Source: Prorocentrum cordatum
Taxonomy: Eukaryota > Sar > Dinophyceae > Prorocentrales > Prorocentraceae
Direction of reading: 5' to 3'
Assembly: GCA_963575745.1 (NCBI GenBank)
Contig: CAUYUJ010006473.1
Location: 5,001-53,372, forward strand
DNA length: 48,372 bases
Positions 1 through 12,800 of the stretch are shown here, in pieces. The position numbers and the translations under genes were made by a program. The notes below the pieces were generated by a model. The model worked only from the letters and a program-made list of their open reading frames with translations. It made no database searches and was not told the origin of the DNA. Position 1 is the first letter of the stretch. Every line of letters begins with the position of its first letter.

Positions 1-479
1 CCCTCCACCCCCTCCTCCACCTCCTCGCACACCTCCCCCTCCTCCTCCCGCACCTCCCCCTCCTCCTCCCCCTCCCCCTCCTCCGCCGCGCACAGAGCCC
101 AACCCCGCAGCGACCCCGCCGCTCGCGCCCGGGCCGCCCGCCGCGCCCACGGCACGCGCGGCGCCGAGCACCCCGCCCTTCGCCGTCGCCGCGCCACTCC
201 CGGCGACCCCGCCGGCATCGACGCCGCGCATCTCCCCGGACGGCGAAGCCGGAGTCTTCCGCCGCACGCGCCTGGCCGTGGCCGGCGAGCTGAGGACACC
301 ATCTCCCCCTTCGCGCTCCGGCGTAAGCGGGGCACCCGCCCGGACCGGCACCGGCGCCCGCACGCTCGACCCCGCCTCGCTCTCCGCCGCGACCTCTGCA
401 GGCGGCCGCCCCGCAGCGCGGCAACGCGCGCCGAGACCCGAGGCGCTCGCGCCGCCGGCGCCACCGCCACCGACGCCAG
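1..479 (-). pseudogene. Low-complexity tail of copy 1 polyprotein (partial)
   Basis: Past the TGA at 480, a different minus-strand frame continues the tail. It includes a Gly/Ala-rich run, ASASGLG, and RRVRRKTPASPSGE near 220-270. These parallel ASASVGS and RRLRRKCAFSTSGE in the copy 2 tail. The homology runs to base 1, so the element is cut by the window edge. The first 100 bases are a CTCCTCC-type repeat encoding Glu/Gly. Confidence 0.55.
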
Positions 480-805
480 TCACCTCACTCCCGCCAGCTC
501 CCACACCCCCGATGCCTGCCCCGCCCCCCCCTCCACCGCTCTGCTCATCTGGCGCCCCGCCAACCCCTGGTGCCCCCGCGTCGGCGCTCTGCCCCTGACT
601 GCGCCCATGCGACAGTACACCGCCATGTACGCCTCCTTCGGCTTCACGTGCGCCGGCTCGCCTCGCATCCTGCGCGGCGGCTTGTCGTCGTCAACCAAAA
701 CGTACCCCCCGTCAGGGACGCGGCACAACGTCGTATAGTGACCGGTATGCACTGTTTGCCCATTGTGGTACACAACGCCAACCAGCTGCATCTGGGGAAG
801 CCATG
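480..805 (-). pseudogene. USP deubiquitinase C-terminal part (copy 1 fragment)
   Basis: The shifted frame carries PQMQLVGVVYHNGQ, the catalytic His box GHYTTLCRV (about 720-746), YVLVDDDKPPR with the acidic triad position, and the closing EAYMAVYCR. All match copy 2. The frame ends at a TGA at 480 inside the low-complexity tail. Confidence 0.85.
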
Positions 806-2470
806 CAGCCTCAGTTGCTCTTCGACCCACACGGGCTGCCGCGCCTCATGGCCCCTCCTCAATTGAACCACCAAAACGCGCGGCACGCCCGTGAGTCGCG
901 GCTGCTGGTCGTGCCAAACCCGGTCGGCATCCGCGCGGCAACACGCTGGGCAGCTCTTCTCAACTTGTTCAGGCGCGCAAAAGTCGGAGTACATTTCCGA
1001 CAACATCATCGGCCCGCCAGGCCGCGCATGGACCCGCAGCTTCAGAACATCCTCCGCCTCGTACGAGACGGACAAGTGCCCGCACTGACGGCATTCCTGC
1101 CGCTTCTCCATCACAAACCCGAACATCCGATCCACGTGCGTCACGCGCATGTTCGTCGCACGAATGCTCTCGGGGTCCCACTGCGCAAAGCGTCCGGCCA
1201 ACTCCTCTCCGCGGCGCGCAGCCGACATCAGCTTACCCCAATACGCAAACACATCATGCTGCTGCCACTCGTTGTCGAACTCACTGTGCTGCCCGAGGAA
1301 AACGTCCTCGCTATCAACATTCGTTCGCCGCCGCACGCTCACGGGTCCGCCCTGCCAGCGTCGCGACACCAACTGATTGTGCGTGTCCCACATCCCGCAG
1401 ACGCAGCAACGCCCACCGGCCCTCTCCTCGCAATCGCCCTCCGCGTGCCATCGAAGCCACTCCCAGACGGCAGGCGTCCGCAGCATCAGCTGCGTCACGC
1501 TGACCACGTAGCAAGAATGCCCAGGCCGCGGCATCCCCCGGACGGGCACGCTACTCACGCTGTCCCACGAAGCCGCGCGAATACCATCCACGCGAGGCAC
1601 GTCCATCTCTCCAGGGCTCGGCGGGGGCTGAGCCGGGCGCTCCGACGCGAACAAACTCTGCGGCCCGAACGCCGCGGACACCAGCTCTTCCCGACGGCGC
1701 TGTCTTCGGGCTGCCTCGCGTTGCTGCGTTCGCAAGTACGCCTCCCGGTTTTGGTCCTGCGCCTGCTGCCTCGCCAAGGCCGCAGCCTCCCGCCCCTGCT
1801 GCAACCGATTCTGGACCTCGGCACCCTCCAGCCGGTGCGACCGATCGCGCGTCGCCTGGAGCGCGAGCCGGCAGCGTTGCGCCAGGGCCCTCCTCTTATG
1901 CTCGCGAGAACCGAAGCACGCGTGGGCACGCACATACCCGAACAGCCCAAAGTGGTCTGACACATGGAATTCGCAGCCCTCGAAGAACACTTTCCCCTTC
2001 CCTACCAAAAGCACCTCCGCCCAAAGCTCCGCCCCGAACATGACCCGGTCCCGTCTCTGTCCGACAGCCCCCCTCTCGCCGAGACCCGAGTAAAACTTGT
2101 TCCCGGGGCAGCCCCAAGAACGACCCTCGTACCAGGTGTCCTTCAAACGCAGCTGCTCCACGGCGGCCTGCACCTGGGAGTCCGTGCTGTTCATGTCGCC
2201 CACAATGAGCAGCCGGTCGCAACCTTCCGCGCAAGTCCTCGTAATCTTCTGAAGTATCGCGTGACGCCGCTCCCATGCCGCACCCGCGGGCAAGTGGACC
2301 GCGGCCACGTTCACCCACCCCGCGCCGCCCGCGCCCCCGCCTACGGGAACTTCGACCCGGCACAGCACGCACGGGTCCTCCCCTGACAAAGCCTTGCCTT
2401 CCGCGCGCAGACCGCGCCTCACGTACAGGTGCACGTACCCCCTGGACTCGTGCGCATGGGCCACGCCAAC
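806..2470 (-). pseudogene. EEP endonuclease C-half and USP deubiquitinase (copy 1 fragment)
   Basis: The EEP fold continues with VNVAAVHLP, LLIVGDMNSTD (GDMN box), RRDRVMFG and the terminal FHVSDHFG (SDH box), so the catalytic set is complete apart from the upstream stop. A Gln/Arg-rich coiled region follows, then a USP (peptidase C19) domain: Cys box GHSCYVVSVTQLML (about 1486-1527), QQHDVFAYWGKLM, and zinc pairs CRQC and CPACC. A one-base loss at about 801-808 ends the frame before the His box. Confidence 0.87.
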
Positions 2471-3089
2471 CTATTGGAATTCCGCCTCCAGCTCCTTGTA
2501 CGCCTCCTCGCCCTCGCATTCCTGCAGAGCAACGACATCAACCCCGCGCGCCTGCCTCCAACGGAGCACTTCGCCCAGGACCGCCGTGCGCTGGTCGCGG
2601 TCGCTCCAGGAGGGCGGCGCCACGGCCGAGCGATGCCCACCAGCGATATTCCACGTGGCAAACGACAACGTCGACGCGCCCTCCAGGCCCTCCTCTTCGC
2701 CAGCCTCACCCGCCGCTTCCCCTGGCACAGCCGCCCTCGGCAAGCTCGCGCCCGTCGCGCTGGGCGCCGAAGCACCCGCGCAAGGCACGACGCCGAACGC
2801 GCCCAGAACGTCGCGGCATTCCTGCTCCGAAAGCAACAACTCCATGACATCCCGCGCCCCCCGCGCGCCGACGCCCGCCCGGAACGACGCGAACGCGCCC
2901 CGCAGCACGCGACACTCGTCAGGCACGAAGGACTCCGCCGACGCATCCAGCACGCCCGCATTCGCCAGGCGCCCGACACGGCCCAGCAGAAGCCCGAGCG
3001 CGCAGGCGATCCTCTGCGAAGGAACACGAACGCGCGGCGCGTCCCCGAACTCCACCGCCGGCGGGCGCCGCCCAGCACTGCACCGAGCG
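2471..3089 (-). pseudogene. Linker end and EEP endonuclease N-half (copy 1 fragment)
   Basis: After the frameshift near 3080, the protein continues with VRVPSQRIACALGLLLG, the ARDVMELLLS box and the start of an endonuclease/exonuclease/phosphatase fold: FATWNIAGGH (metal-binding Asn) and VDVVALQECEG (catalytic Glu). A TAG at 2471-2473 replaces the TTG (Leu) present in copy 2. Confidence 0.85.
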
Positions 3090-4485
3090 GTCGCAGCAGT
3101 GCGTCGATATTCCGGGCGATTCGCCCTGCCACGTCCTCCCTGCGGGCCCGATCGTGCACGCGCAATGCGAGAGACTCGGCTCGCCCGAGCGCCTCCCCCG
3201 GCCGACCAGACGTAACACTCACAAACATCCAATCCTGCGCGACACCAGATCCGCTCAGTGGGTCCACGGCGACGACCATTAGCAATTCCTGCTTGTCACT
3301 CACGGAGTTCGCATCCCACACGCTCGTCCAATTGTGCGCAATCCGGGCAAAATGCTCCGGGGTCTCCTCCGCACCAACGTGCCGGCCTACCTTTGCCGAA
3401 GCCACAGTCATCGGCAGCTCCAACCCCGCGCACAACTGCCTCGCCACCTTCAAGACAAACTCCAGCGCCTGGCCCTCCAGCCTGCCCTCTGCCAGCGCGC
3501 TCTCCGCTCGCACGTTCACGACCCACTTGTCCATGCGCAGCGCGCAGCCACCACGGACGTCCCCGAACGCGTCCTTCATCCTCTTCGCCGCCTTATCCCA
3601 ACTCTTATGCAGGCGCGGGGGCACCAGCGCGCCCATGGCCTCCTTCACGGCGCTCATATGCAGCGGGCCCATGCTCGGAGCCACGGAATCGAACACTCGC
3701 TCATCCCACGCCCCAGACGCCTCCCACCGCTCCACAATCAAGTCGACCACGCCGCGCAGGAACCCCTCCCTGTCACCCGAACCCGAAGACTCATGCGTCA
3801 GGCGCCCGGCAGCAGCCGTCAGACGTTCGCGCAAAGCCTCCCGGGACGCACAAGCAGCGAGGGCACCGACATCAACAAGCAGATCCCGCGCGGCGCCCTT
3901 CTCCTCCCGCGTCGCGAAGCGCACCCGCCTCCGGTCCAGAAGCCTTTCGTCCACGGCACGGAGGCGCCGCGCCGCGACGTCGTCCTCTCCAGCCTCGGCA
4001 GCAACGGCGCTGTCGAGCTCGGACGCGAACGGCGGCCCCTCCTCACCCCACAGCCAAGTGTCCTCATCCACCACTCTGCACGCCCCTCTCAACCTCTCCG
4101 CCTGAGCCGCGGCAACGGTCTTCAAACGACCCAGCAATGTCTCCGCCGCGCGTTTCTCCTCCTCAGTCCAGCAGTCCGCCTCGCAGTACCCGTATTTCCG
4201 CAACGTTCGGGAAGCGCGAGCCTCCAGTCGCAACTCGAAGCGTCGCCGCTCCCGGAACGCCGTCGTATGCCTGGCCCGCATGAAGTCCGCATACTCCGGC
4301 AGGTCTTCCTCGAACACTAAGTCCCAGGGATGCTTGACGCGCGTCGTGGCGACGAAACCGATCCCTGCAACAGCCGCGGTTTTCGCTGACAGGTGCACGC
4401 GGACTTTCGCCAACGTCATCCCCTGCGCCTTCCAGTGCGTCAACGCCCATGCCAGCTGCAACGGGTAGTTCTCGCGCCACACGCC
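3090..4485 (-). pseudogene. Helicase C-terminal motif and conserved linker (copy 1 fragment)
   Basis: Starting at NYPLQLAWALTHWKAQGMTL (Pif1 motif VI, about 4400-4460), the fragment continues through a linker of roughly 450 residues with no family I recognise. The linker is well conserved in copy 2 (for example GPLHMSAVKEAMGALVPPRL and HFARIAHNWTSVWDA). A one-base deletion relative to copy 2 at about 3073-3095 ends the frame. Confidence 0.82.
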
Positions 4486-5537
4486 TCCTCCATGGTGGAA
4501 GACACTCTCTGCCTCCAAATGGGCACCCAGTTCCGCCGCTCCTCGTCTCCCGGGAAAAACGACCGCGGCCGACCCTGCCCGTCTGTCCCTAGATCGATAT
4601 CATCGAACTCGACTAACACGCAAAGGGGCGCCTGCAAATCCGGCCGAGCGCCATTGTGCGGGTCGGCGCCCTCGGGCCACATGTAGCCGCGCAGCGTACC
4701 CATCGCCCCGTTCATGAGCCCCGCCTCGACCCAGAGGTTCTGAGTCAACAGCACGCGGGCCCCTTCGCAGTCGTACAGCTCGTTCTCGAGTCCGCGGAAG
4801 TCCTCGGACGCCATCTGCTCTGGCCTAGACTTCTGCTTTTTTCCCTTTTTGTCGTGGTAGGCACGCAGCGCAGCGATGGGCTTACCACTCGCAGCGGCTA
4901 CCTGGTACAACCTCTCCATGTTCACTCTATCGGCGCCACATGCACCCGAGGCCCGATCCTTCCTGCCGTCCATCAGCAGCGGGGCCGTCTCGAAGGCCGC
5001 CAGCTCCTCCCTCCCCTCCTTGGTCATTTGCAGCACCGACCTGTTCCGGCGCCTCAACCACGCATGATCCCACTGCTCCCAGGTGCACTGCGCCATGCCT
5101 TTCGTGACCTCCAAAAAGCGATCAGCATCCTGCCTGTACTCCGCCTGCCGCTCCTTCGACAGCCCCTCTTTCTCACCGCGCCACCGGTGCACGCGCCGGA
5201 GCACGGCCACGTCCTGGAACGTATCGCGCACGAAACTCCCATTATTCACTACCCTGTCCGTGCTCCAGGCGTCGTCGGGGGTCCGCTCCGCCCCCCTGGG
5301 CTTGTTCTTCGCAGACCCCCCATACGCGCCCATCCGGTACAGGGGGTCATCGCCGATTGGCGGCGCCTGCTGCGGATCCCCGGCGAGCACGGCATCCTTC
5401 CCGCCGAGATACACTGGCCTCGCACCCTGCGCCGCACGCTTCGCCGCAACACCAAGAGTATCCTGCACCTTAAACTCGATCTTGCCCAGCATCTGCCGCC
5501 CGATCATGCTCATCTCATCCAACACAAACAACCTCGC
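4486..5537 (-). pseudogene. Pif1-type helicase, middle part (copy 1 fragment)
   Basis: This is in the same frame as the upstream fragment after one nonsense codon. It begins with FVLDEMSMIGRQ (Walker B, the DEMSM form typical of Pif1). DPQQAPPIGD (motif III) and VLLTQNLWVEAGLMNGAMG (the NL...G..NG box) follow. A one-base loss relative to copy 2 near 4484-4490 throws the frame off before motif VI. Confidence 0.88.
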
Positions 5538-5540
5538 CTA

Positions 5541-6693
5541 ACGCAGTCGAGTCTGCGTCTTTTGAAACCGGTCCCCGTCCTTGCGTACCCAAGGGCCGCA
5601 ATATCCCACCGGCACACCGAACGCCCTGTGCAGGGTGGTCGCGCCATATTTCAACTGGAACGAGGCGCACCCGGTAGGAGCGGCGAGCAAGCAGCAATTC
5701 CGCTCCTCCTCATCAACCTCTTCAGGCCCTCGCCGGATTTCGCGCACGCCGCGGCGATCTTGATCCAGCCTCGTCCTCGGTGCAAACTGCCGCACCCGCT
5801 TTCGCCTCGCGGCTACGAAACTGCGCACGGTGCGCGATTTCCCCGTGCCGGCCACGCCCGTGACCATCAATCTCAACGGGTCGGCCTCCGAATGGCGCTC
5901 GTCCATGACGACGTCGTGGGCGAACTTCTGCCAGGGGTCGAGCTCGGCGCGCTCGACGACCTCGGCCCCGTCGCCTACCTTGGCCTTTCCGTACCACTCA
6001 TCCCGGAGCTTCTCCAGACGCCCTCTCTCGCTCGTCGACACATTGCACGCCTCGTTCAAACAATTGAAGTCCTCGGGGTTCACCCGGACCCTGCCGCGCA
6101 CCTCATCGCCCGCAACATCCCCGACGCGCACGTCCGCCGCCTGCACAGCAGGGCCTGCCGCGCTGACGCGCTCATCGGCCGGGCGGCGCTCCCACTCGGA
6201 CACCTCCCCCGCGGCCGCAGCAGACTCAGCGCCCTCCCCCGGCCGCGCCTCGCGCAAGACAGCATCCCGAGCCTCCTCGTTCGGGTCCTCGTCGCCGCGC
6301 AGCACGAGTCTGTCCACCAAGTCCTCCACGTCCTCCCCCGACTCCGCCTTCTCGCTGTCTCTGTCATCGTCGCCGCGCCCGTAGCCATCGTCGGACGCCT
6401 GCCCCCCGGCGCCGCCCGCCGCCTCGTCTGCCTCCGCGCCCCGCCCCTGCTGTCGCGCCTCATGCCGCCTCACCCTTTCGCGTCGCGTCCGGCGCAGCAG
6501 CTCCCGGTTGCTAGCGACCCCGTCCACCAGGATGGCGCCGAGCACTTCCTTGTAGAACGGGTTCGCGCGCTCGTACTGCTCCACGACCCACGCCGGAACC
6601 CACTGGCGGAGCATGGGGTCAGTGAGCATCTCCATCATCATATGCCCCCAATACCGATCGCTCTGCCCCCCCCAGGCTCTTCCCCCCGACTTG
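5541..6693 (-). pseudogene. Helitron polyprotein fragment: post-Rep linker and helicase N-half
   Basis: The frame resumes after the poly(A) run at FKSGGRAWGG, continues through MLTDPMLRQWVPAWVVEQYE and an acidic linker, and reaches the Pif1-type Walker A motif GVAGTGKSRT at about 5829-5870. It stops at a TAG (5538-5540) where copy 2 has CAG (Gln), just before the Walker B box. It would supply the ATP-binding half of the helicase that unwinds DNA during rolling-circle transposition. Confidence 0.88.
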
Positions 6694-6704
6694 AAAAAAA
6701 AGAA

Positions 6705-6736
<32 letters not shown>

Positions 6737-6757
6737 TAAAAAAAAAAAAAAACAAAG

Positions 6758-6848
<91 letters not shown>
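6694..6848. repeat. 155-bp poly(A) insertion in the copy 1 gene
   Basis: This is an almost pure adenine run on the plus strand (thymine on the coding strand) with a few G, T and C interruptions. Copy 2 has ordinary coding sequence here, going directly from the LQDLW box to FKSGG. The run is therefore an insertion and it shifts the frame. A short CATGCC at its right edge is also absent from copy 2. No clear target-site duplication is visible. It could be a retroposed poly(A) tail, slippage expansion or an assembly artefact. Confidence 0.9.
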
Positions 6849-6849
<1 letters not shown>

Positions 6850-9800
6850 ATGCCAGAGATCCTGCACGCCCAGGAACCGCTCGCTTCCAGCATCCTGGCC
6901 AGCACCGCCCGCCAAAGGCTGAACGAACTCCGTGGCCCCAATGCAAGCCGCCGGCACCGGCCGGACGTCCCGCAGCATCTCCTGTTCGATCATGGCCTTG
7001 CGGTCCGCGGTCGCCATGTGCCGCCAGTGCGCGATGACGTTCGCCCGCGCGTACGCCTCGTGGCAGGCGTGCTGCACGTTCGCACACTCCGCGATATAGC
7101 CAGGAGTCACCTGCAGACACACCGCAGGGTTCCCGCGCCTCAGCTTCCCGCGGTACACAGCGTACTTCCAATAGAATTCGAACAACGACACATCGCGCAC
7201 CTCTTCCACCGAGATGGACTCGTCGCCCCTGGCACGCTGCCGACGTACAAACTCCAGGCGCTTGTCGAACTTGTCCACTTTGCTATCCCAGTGCACAGGC
7301 TCGTCATCTGCCTTGTCCCGCAGCGCAGACGCAGGCTTCAGCGCGCGGGCGCCCGTCGTGTCGAGGGTCACGACGGGCAGCATGGACAAAACCATGGGCA
7401 GGCGCAACCCCAGCAGCGCCACCTCGTAACAGTGGTAGTCCCGCTCCCCGAGCATCCGAGCAAAGAACTTCTGAATGGATCGCCGAAGGAAATCAGTCCC
7501 TTCGCCCTCTGGGACGTAAGCGCAGACCTCGTTGACGGCGTCGTCGAGCACCTCCTTGATCTTCCGCGAGCCCTTGGGCGCCTTCGTCGCGTACTTCGTG
7601 ACGTACTCCACGACCGCCCACAAGTTCAGAACGGGACGCCAGTCAATGTTCCCCATGTTGGCCAACAGCACGTGCTCCTCGTAACTATTGCAGAGCCTAT
7701 CGTTCCGCGGAAACACCGCCTGCCAATGGCCCTCCCGGCGGCCCTTCTCCATGCGGAACGGCCGGGGCCCGACGCGGCCCCACCTGTCGCGCGGGAAATC
7801 ATATCGACAGAACACGCACCCCTCCTTTCCGCGAGCACACGCGTGAACCCCGAGCCGCGGCGGCCCCATGCCGTGCTTCGTGTGCCGCGCCACCCTGTTC
7901 ACCAGCGCAGCCACCAGTCGCCGAACGGGTTGCACGTCCAACTTCCCCGACGCCTCGGACGCAAAGGCCTCGTCCAGAACCTTCCGCAAGTTCAAGCACT
8001 CCGGCGCAGAAGCGGGCACGCTCCGCACCGCCCAGCCCTCCGACGTCTCGCGCGCGGCGTCGCCCTCCATCTCCACGTCCACGTCGAAGGCGCCAACCTC
8101 GTCGTCCCACGTGTACCTGCACGCACCCGCGTCGTCGTAGCACGGGTTCCACTCCGAGACCACGTGCCCGAAGAACTCACAGAACCGCTTCTCCAAAACG
8201 CTCTGCAGCGCGACGTCCTCATGCTCCGGCTTCAGCACGCCGAAGTCGAGACCAGCACCCACCAGTCGCTGCCCGCGGGCCCCGTGGGGGACCCCAGCAG
8301 GCCTCGACCCCCGAGCAGCACCGGGGCCCTCAACGCCATCACCGTCCTGAACGTCCTCCCCGGGATCACCCACCGCCTCGTCCTCCGGCGCCGCATCCTC
8401 TGGCCCGACGCGCTCGAACGCAACGTCGGCCTCCGCCCCCTGGCCGCGGGCGCCCTCCTCCCCTTGCACGAGCACCAGCCACCCTCGATCCACCAGGGCG
8501 TCGAGGAGCGCAGAAGCCCTGCCCACGAACTCATCCTCGTCGTCGCCTGTGCCATCTTCACTACATGATCCCGAAGCCGCAGAGCCCTCACCCGCAGGAG
8601 CCCGCGGCGCACGCTGGCCAGGCCGGCCGGCAACGGCGCGCAGGACCTGCTCCAGGGCAGCGAGGGCAGCACCACGACGCCTCTGCTCCTGCAGGGGCCA
8701 GGCCAGCGGTCCTGCCTCAAGCGAGGGCAGGCACGCCGCCACGTCGCTCGCCACGCTCGGCGGAAGCATGTCCCCCTCCCCGTCCACGTCCGCGCGAACC
8801 CGCGCAACCGCCGGCCCAGGCAGCCCCACGCTGAACCTGTGGTAATGCAGATTGCCACCCGCGCCACACTCGGCCCTGGCCATGGCCATGTACTTGAACT
8901 GCTCCGAGTGGGGCAGCACGGCGGGCATCACCATCCGCATGTTCAGCTCCACCCGCAAGGCCATCATGTAGGCCACCAGGTCCGGGTTGTCCCGCGCGAA
9001 ACGGAAGCGCTCCTCTCGCCAGTCACCAACCCAATCCCCCAGAGCACGGTCTCCCGCCGCCCGCGCCCCTGGACCTCCCCCCATGCGCTGAATGTCATAC
9101 GCGGCGTTGTAAAACGGATTCTGCGTCCACCAAATGGACGGGTGACGGCCGAGCCCGACGACATCCGGCACAAGCGCACGCCCGCGCTGAGTCCGCCCCT
9201 TCCCCGTCGGCAGGTCCAGCTCGCGGAGGAACCGCCTGCCGACCGGCTCGGCGCCGTCCGCCAGAGTGCCCTCGACCCAGGGCGGGTGCCAGGACAGGTG
9301 CTTCACGGTGCTCTGCAACTTCTTCGACTCGTACGACCAGTGCATGGTGGTAGAGGGCACATCGCGCCCCACGTTCGCGAGCTGGCCCACCAGGATCCGC
9401 ACGCGGTCCTCGCTCTCCAGGATTTGCCTGAGCCCGCCCTTCGTCATCACACTTGGGCCCTGGACCCCGAGGCCCGCGCGCCTGTACATGGTCCGATACA
9501 CCCCAAAGCCCTTGCCCCGCGCCTCGTTCAGGAGCAGCACGTTCACCATGGCCCACATCACGCGCTGGCCACGCGGGCCGCCGACGAACTGCCCGGTGCG
9601 GTAGCGCATCAGGTGCTGCACACAGTCCTGCACGGACACCCGCCGGGGACGGTCGTCGAAGAGGTCGCCGATGCCCATGGGAAACTCCAACGGAAACGCC
9701 CTCGCGAAACGCCCGATGGCGCGCGCCGGGACCGGGTCCTCGCTCTGTCCGGGCCAGCCGTAAATCAAGCGCTCACCCGTCCGCGCGACTGCCTCGTCTT

Positions 9801-12800
9801 CGTCAAACTCCGGCAAGTTCTCCTCGACGCACCCCGTGTCCCTATCGCGCGCAGCTGCCACGAACGTTCCCGCCATGGCCAGCTCCAGCATCACCTCGTC
9901 CAAGACCGACTCGCGAGAGACGCCGCCCTCCGTGCCGGCGAACTGGCCCTGCACACGGTGTCGCATCCAATCGACGAGGAACTCGACGCGCACGCAGTCC
10001 ACCGCCACGCGGTCCCTCTGCACGGACTTCACGGCGTTCTCCTCCCGCGCCGCAGCCAGCAGGCGGCCGAACAGGTCCTCCGTCGTCTCGTCGTCACCAA
10101 ACTTCAACCCCTCCAACTGGCCCTCCGCCTCCGGCTGCAACCCCGTCCACCATCGCTGCACTGCCCCACCATACTCAAACTGCACCTTGTCGAGCCACGC
10201 ACTGAACACGTCGTGATCGACGGCCATGGCTTCATCTTCCACGCCGACGTCGAACTCCCCGTCAGCCGCCGCATCGGCATCACCCTCGGCCGCGGCCTCC
10301 GCGCCGCCCTCGTCGCCTCCCCGCGCATCGTCGCCCTCGCGGCCAGCAGGCTCGCGCCCGGCGTCGTCGCGGGGCCCGACGAAGTGCACGTCGACGCCCG
10401 CGGCAATGAACTGGCGCGGCGTGACGACGTCGACGCCACAGGGGACGCAATCCCGAGCAATGGCCTCCGCTTCCGTCACGGGCCCAAGCTCCTCCGGCTC
10501 CCCGGCCTCGCCCCCCGACGGCAGGACGCCGTCTTCGCTCTCTCTCGGCGCGTAGGACGCGTGGATCTCGTCGTCCGGGAGCACGTCAAACAGGCGCGGG
10601 TCGTAGTACTTGTGCATGGGCTCGTCCGCAGTACCCCCCAGGCGCCAGGGCCCATACGTGCCCGCAAACGCACACAACGCCCGGAGCACGTGCCCACAGT
10701 AGCGCCAGCGCACGTGCAGGCCCTCCAAGACCTCCTTCCCGAACCCTACATTCCGCCGCAACATCAAGCTGAAGGGCACTTTCCGGGGGTGCCAGGGCAG
10801 CACCACCCGCGGCTCCACGTGCTCCTGGAGCTCCCTCCCCCTGCCTCCATGATCGTACTCGATGATCACGTCCCCGCTGAGCAGCACCTCCACGACGCGC
10901 CCTGGGAAGACCAGGCGCCCGTGCAGGTCCACGCCGAAGCGCTGCCGCTCCTCGTCCGTGCAGCCCGCGGCCATGCGCTCGGGGCGGCGCGGGTCGTCGG
11001 GGCGTTCGCCAGGCCCGCGCGCCGAGTTCACGCGGTCCCCGACACGGAACCCCTTCATGAGCTCGTGGCGCCGCGAGAACCCTGCCACGTCCTGCGGGAA
11101 CGAGATGATGTTCTTGCGGAACTTGCGCAGCCCCGTGCGGGACACCGTGGCCAGGTGCACCTGCATGTGGTCCAGGGCAATGAGCAGGCTCTCCGTGAGC
11201 GTGGCCTGGTCGAACAGCTCGCGCAGGTCATCGGACGGGAAGCGGAAGCACGGGTCCATGTGGTTCTGCGCGGTGCGGAGACCCACCACCTGATACAGGT
11301 CGTCCTCCGTGGCCGCGGCCGCGGCCTGCTTGTCCAGGTCCTGCCTGCACCGCATACACACGCCCCTGCACTCCAGAGCGAAGCCGTCCGACGGGTCGCG
11401 CGGCGGCACCTCGTCCCACTCGGCCACCTCCGTGCTGCACGCGGCCAGCCCGTCCCCGCCGCGCCGCAGCAGCAGCATCTCCTCCGCGAGCTGCCCCGGC
11501 GGCTCGAAAGCCGGGTGGAACGCCGGGAACCGCTCCTGGCACTCGTGGCACGTGAACTTCACCATCCGCGTCAGGATCGCCTGCGCCGCCTGCACCGCCC
11601 GCACGGACGCGTCGCGCAGCTGCACGTCGTACTTCGCCACGCGCAGCGGCACCGTCTTTAGCGCCAGCAACATGCACTTCTGGTGAACGTCTCCCGCGGC
11701 CAGGCGGGCCCGATAATCCACTTGGCGCGTCGCGGCGCCACTGAGCCCAAAGCGAACACGCAACGACGCCTGCGGTCGGAAATCCCACTGCTCGGCGTCT
11801 GGCGCCGCACCAAACATGAACGCTTCCATCGCGCCAGGGCGACCGGACTCTGCGCTGGAGTCCGGGGCCCATCTGCTGCGGACCACGACGCGCAAATCAT
11901 TCCCGTACCTACCGCGCTTCTTCGCCCGGCGACCTCGCCCCCGAGCCGCGCGACCAGCTCCCCTGGCGCCCTGGGCCGCCTGCTGCAGCGCGTCGAAGCC
12001 CTCTTTCGCACTCCGCTCGCCCGCGCCGCCATCCGCCAGGAGCCCCGCCACCCCCGCGTCCTCCTGCAGCTGGCCCGCCCAGACGCGGCCCGGGTTCTCG
12101 CCCTCCTCCGCCCTGCGCTCGGGCGGGCCCTGGCCCCTCCACCACGCACCCGCCATGTCCGCGGGCTCCCGCCACCCTGCAGGCCGCTCCACGGGCAACA
12201 CAACCACGTCGTCGCCCGAGACCACGTTCGCCGCGAAGCCCACCGCAACGCGAGACTCGCGCTGCCACAGAGCCTGGAAGTCGTCCGCGTCCCCCCCACC
12301 CGGCTCATCGCAGCACCGCACCGCCCGCCACTGCGTCGCGCCACCCTCGCCCACGACCGGCGTCTGCAGCATGCTACATTCGAAGCGCTCCCGAGGCCAC
12401 TGGGAGCGCCAACGGAAGTCTTCCTCCACGGAAACCTCCTCCCACCCCGCGCGCGCCTCGCCGGGGTCGGAACCCTGCGCGCGATCCTCCAGCTGCAGCA
12501 ACGCGCGCCCGAAGCGGCCCGGCGGCCCCGGCTCCATCAGCGCACCCCACAGCGCGTCCCCGTCGGACCCCTGGAAGCGCACGGCAGCCCGATCGCACCC
12601 TCGCCGCGACACCAAGTACTCGCGCACGGCATCGACCAGCTGCCGCAGCCGCTTCTCCTTCAAGTGCGGCACGGACGCCACTGCCCACGCGCGCGCAGGC
12701 ACACCCCCGCGTCGAGGCAAGCCAGCGCGGCGCGACGCGCGCCCCTCCGCGCCCTCTGCCGCTCGCGACGCCGCCAAGTCTGCCTCCGCCAGCGGCCCGG

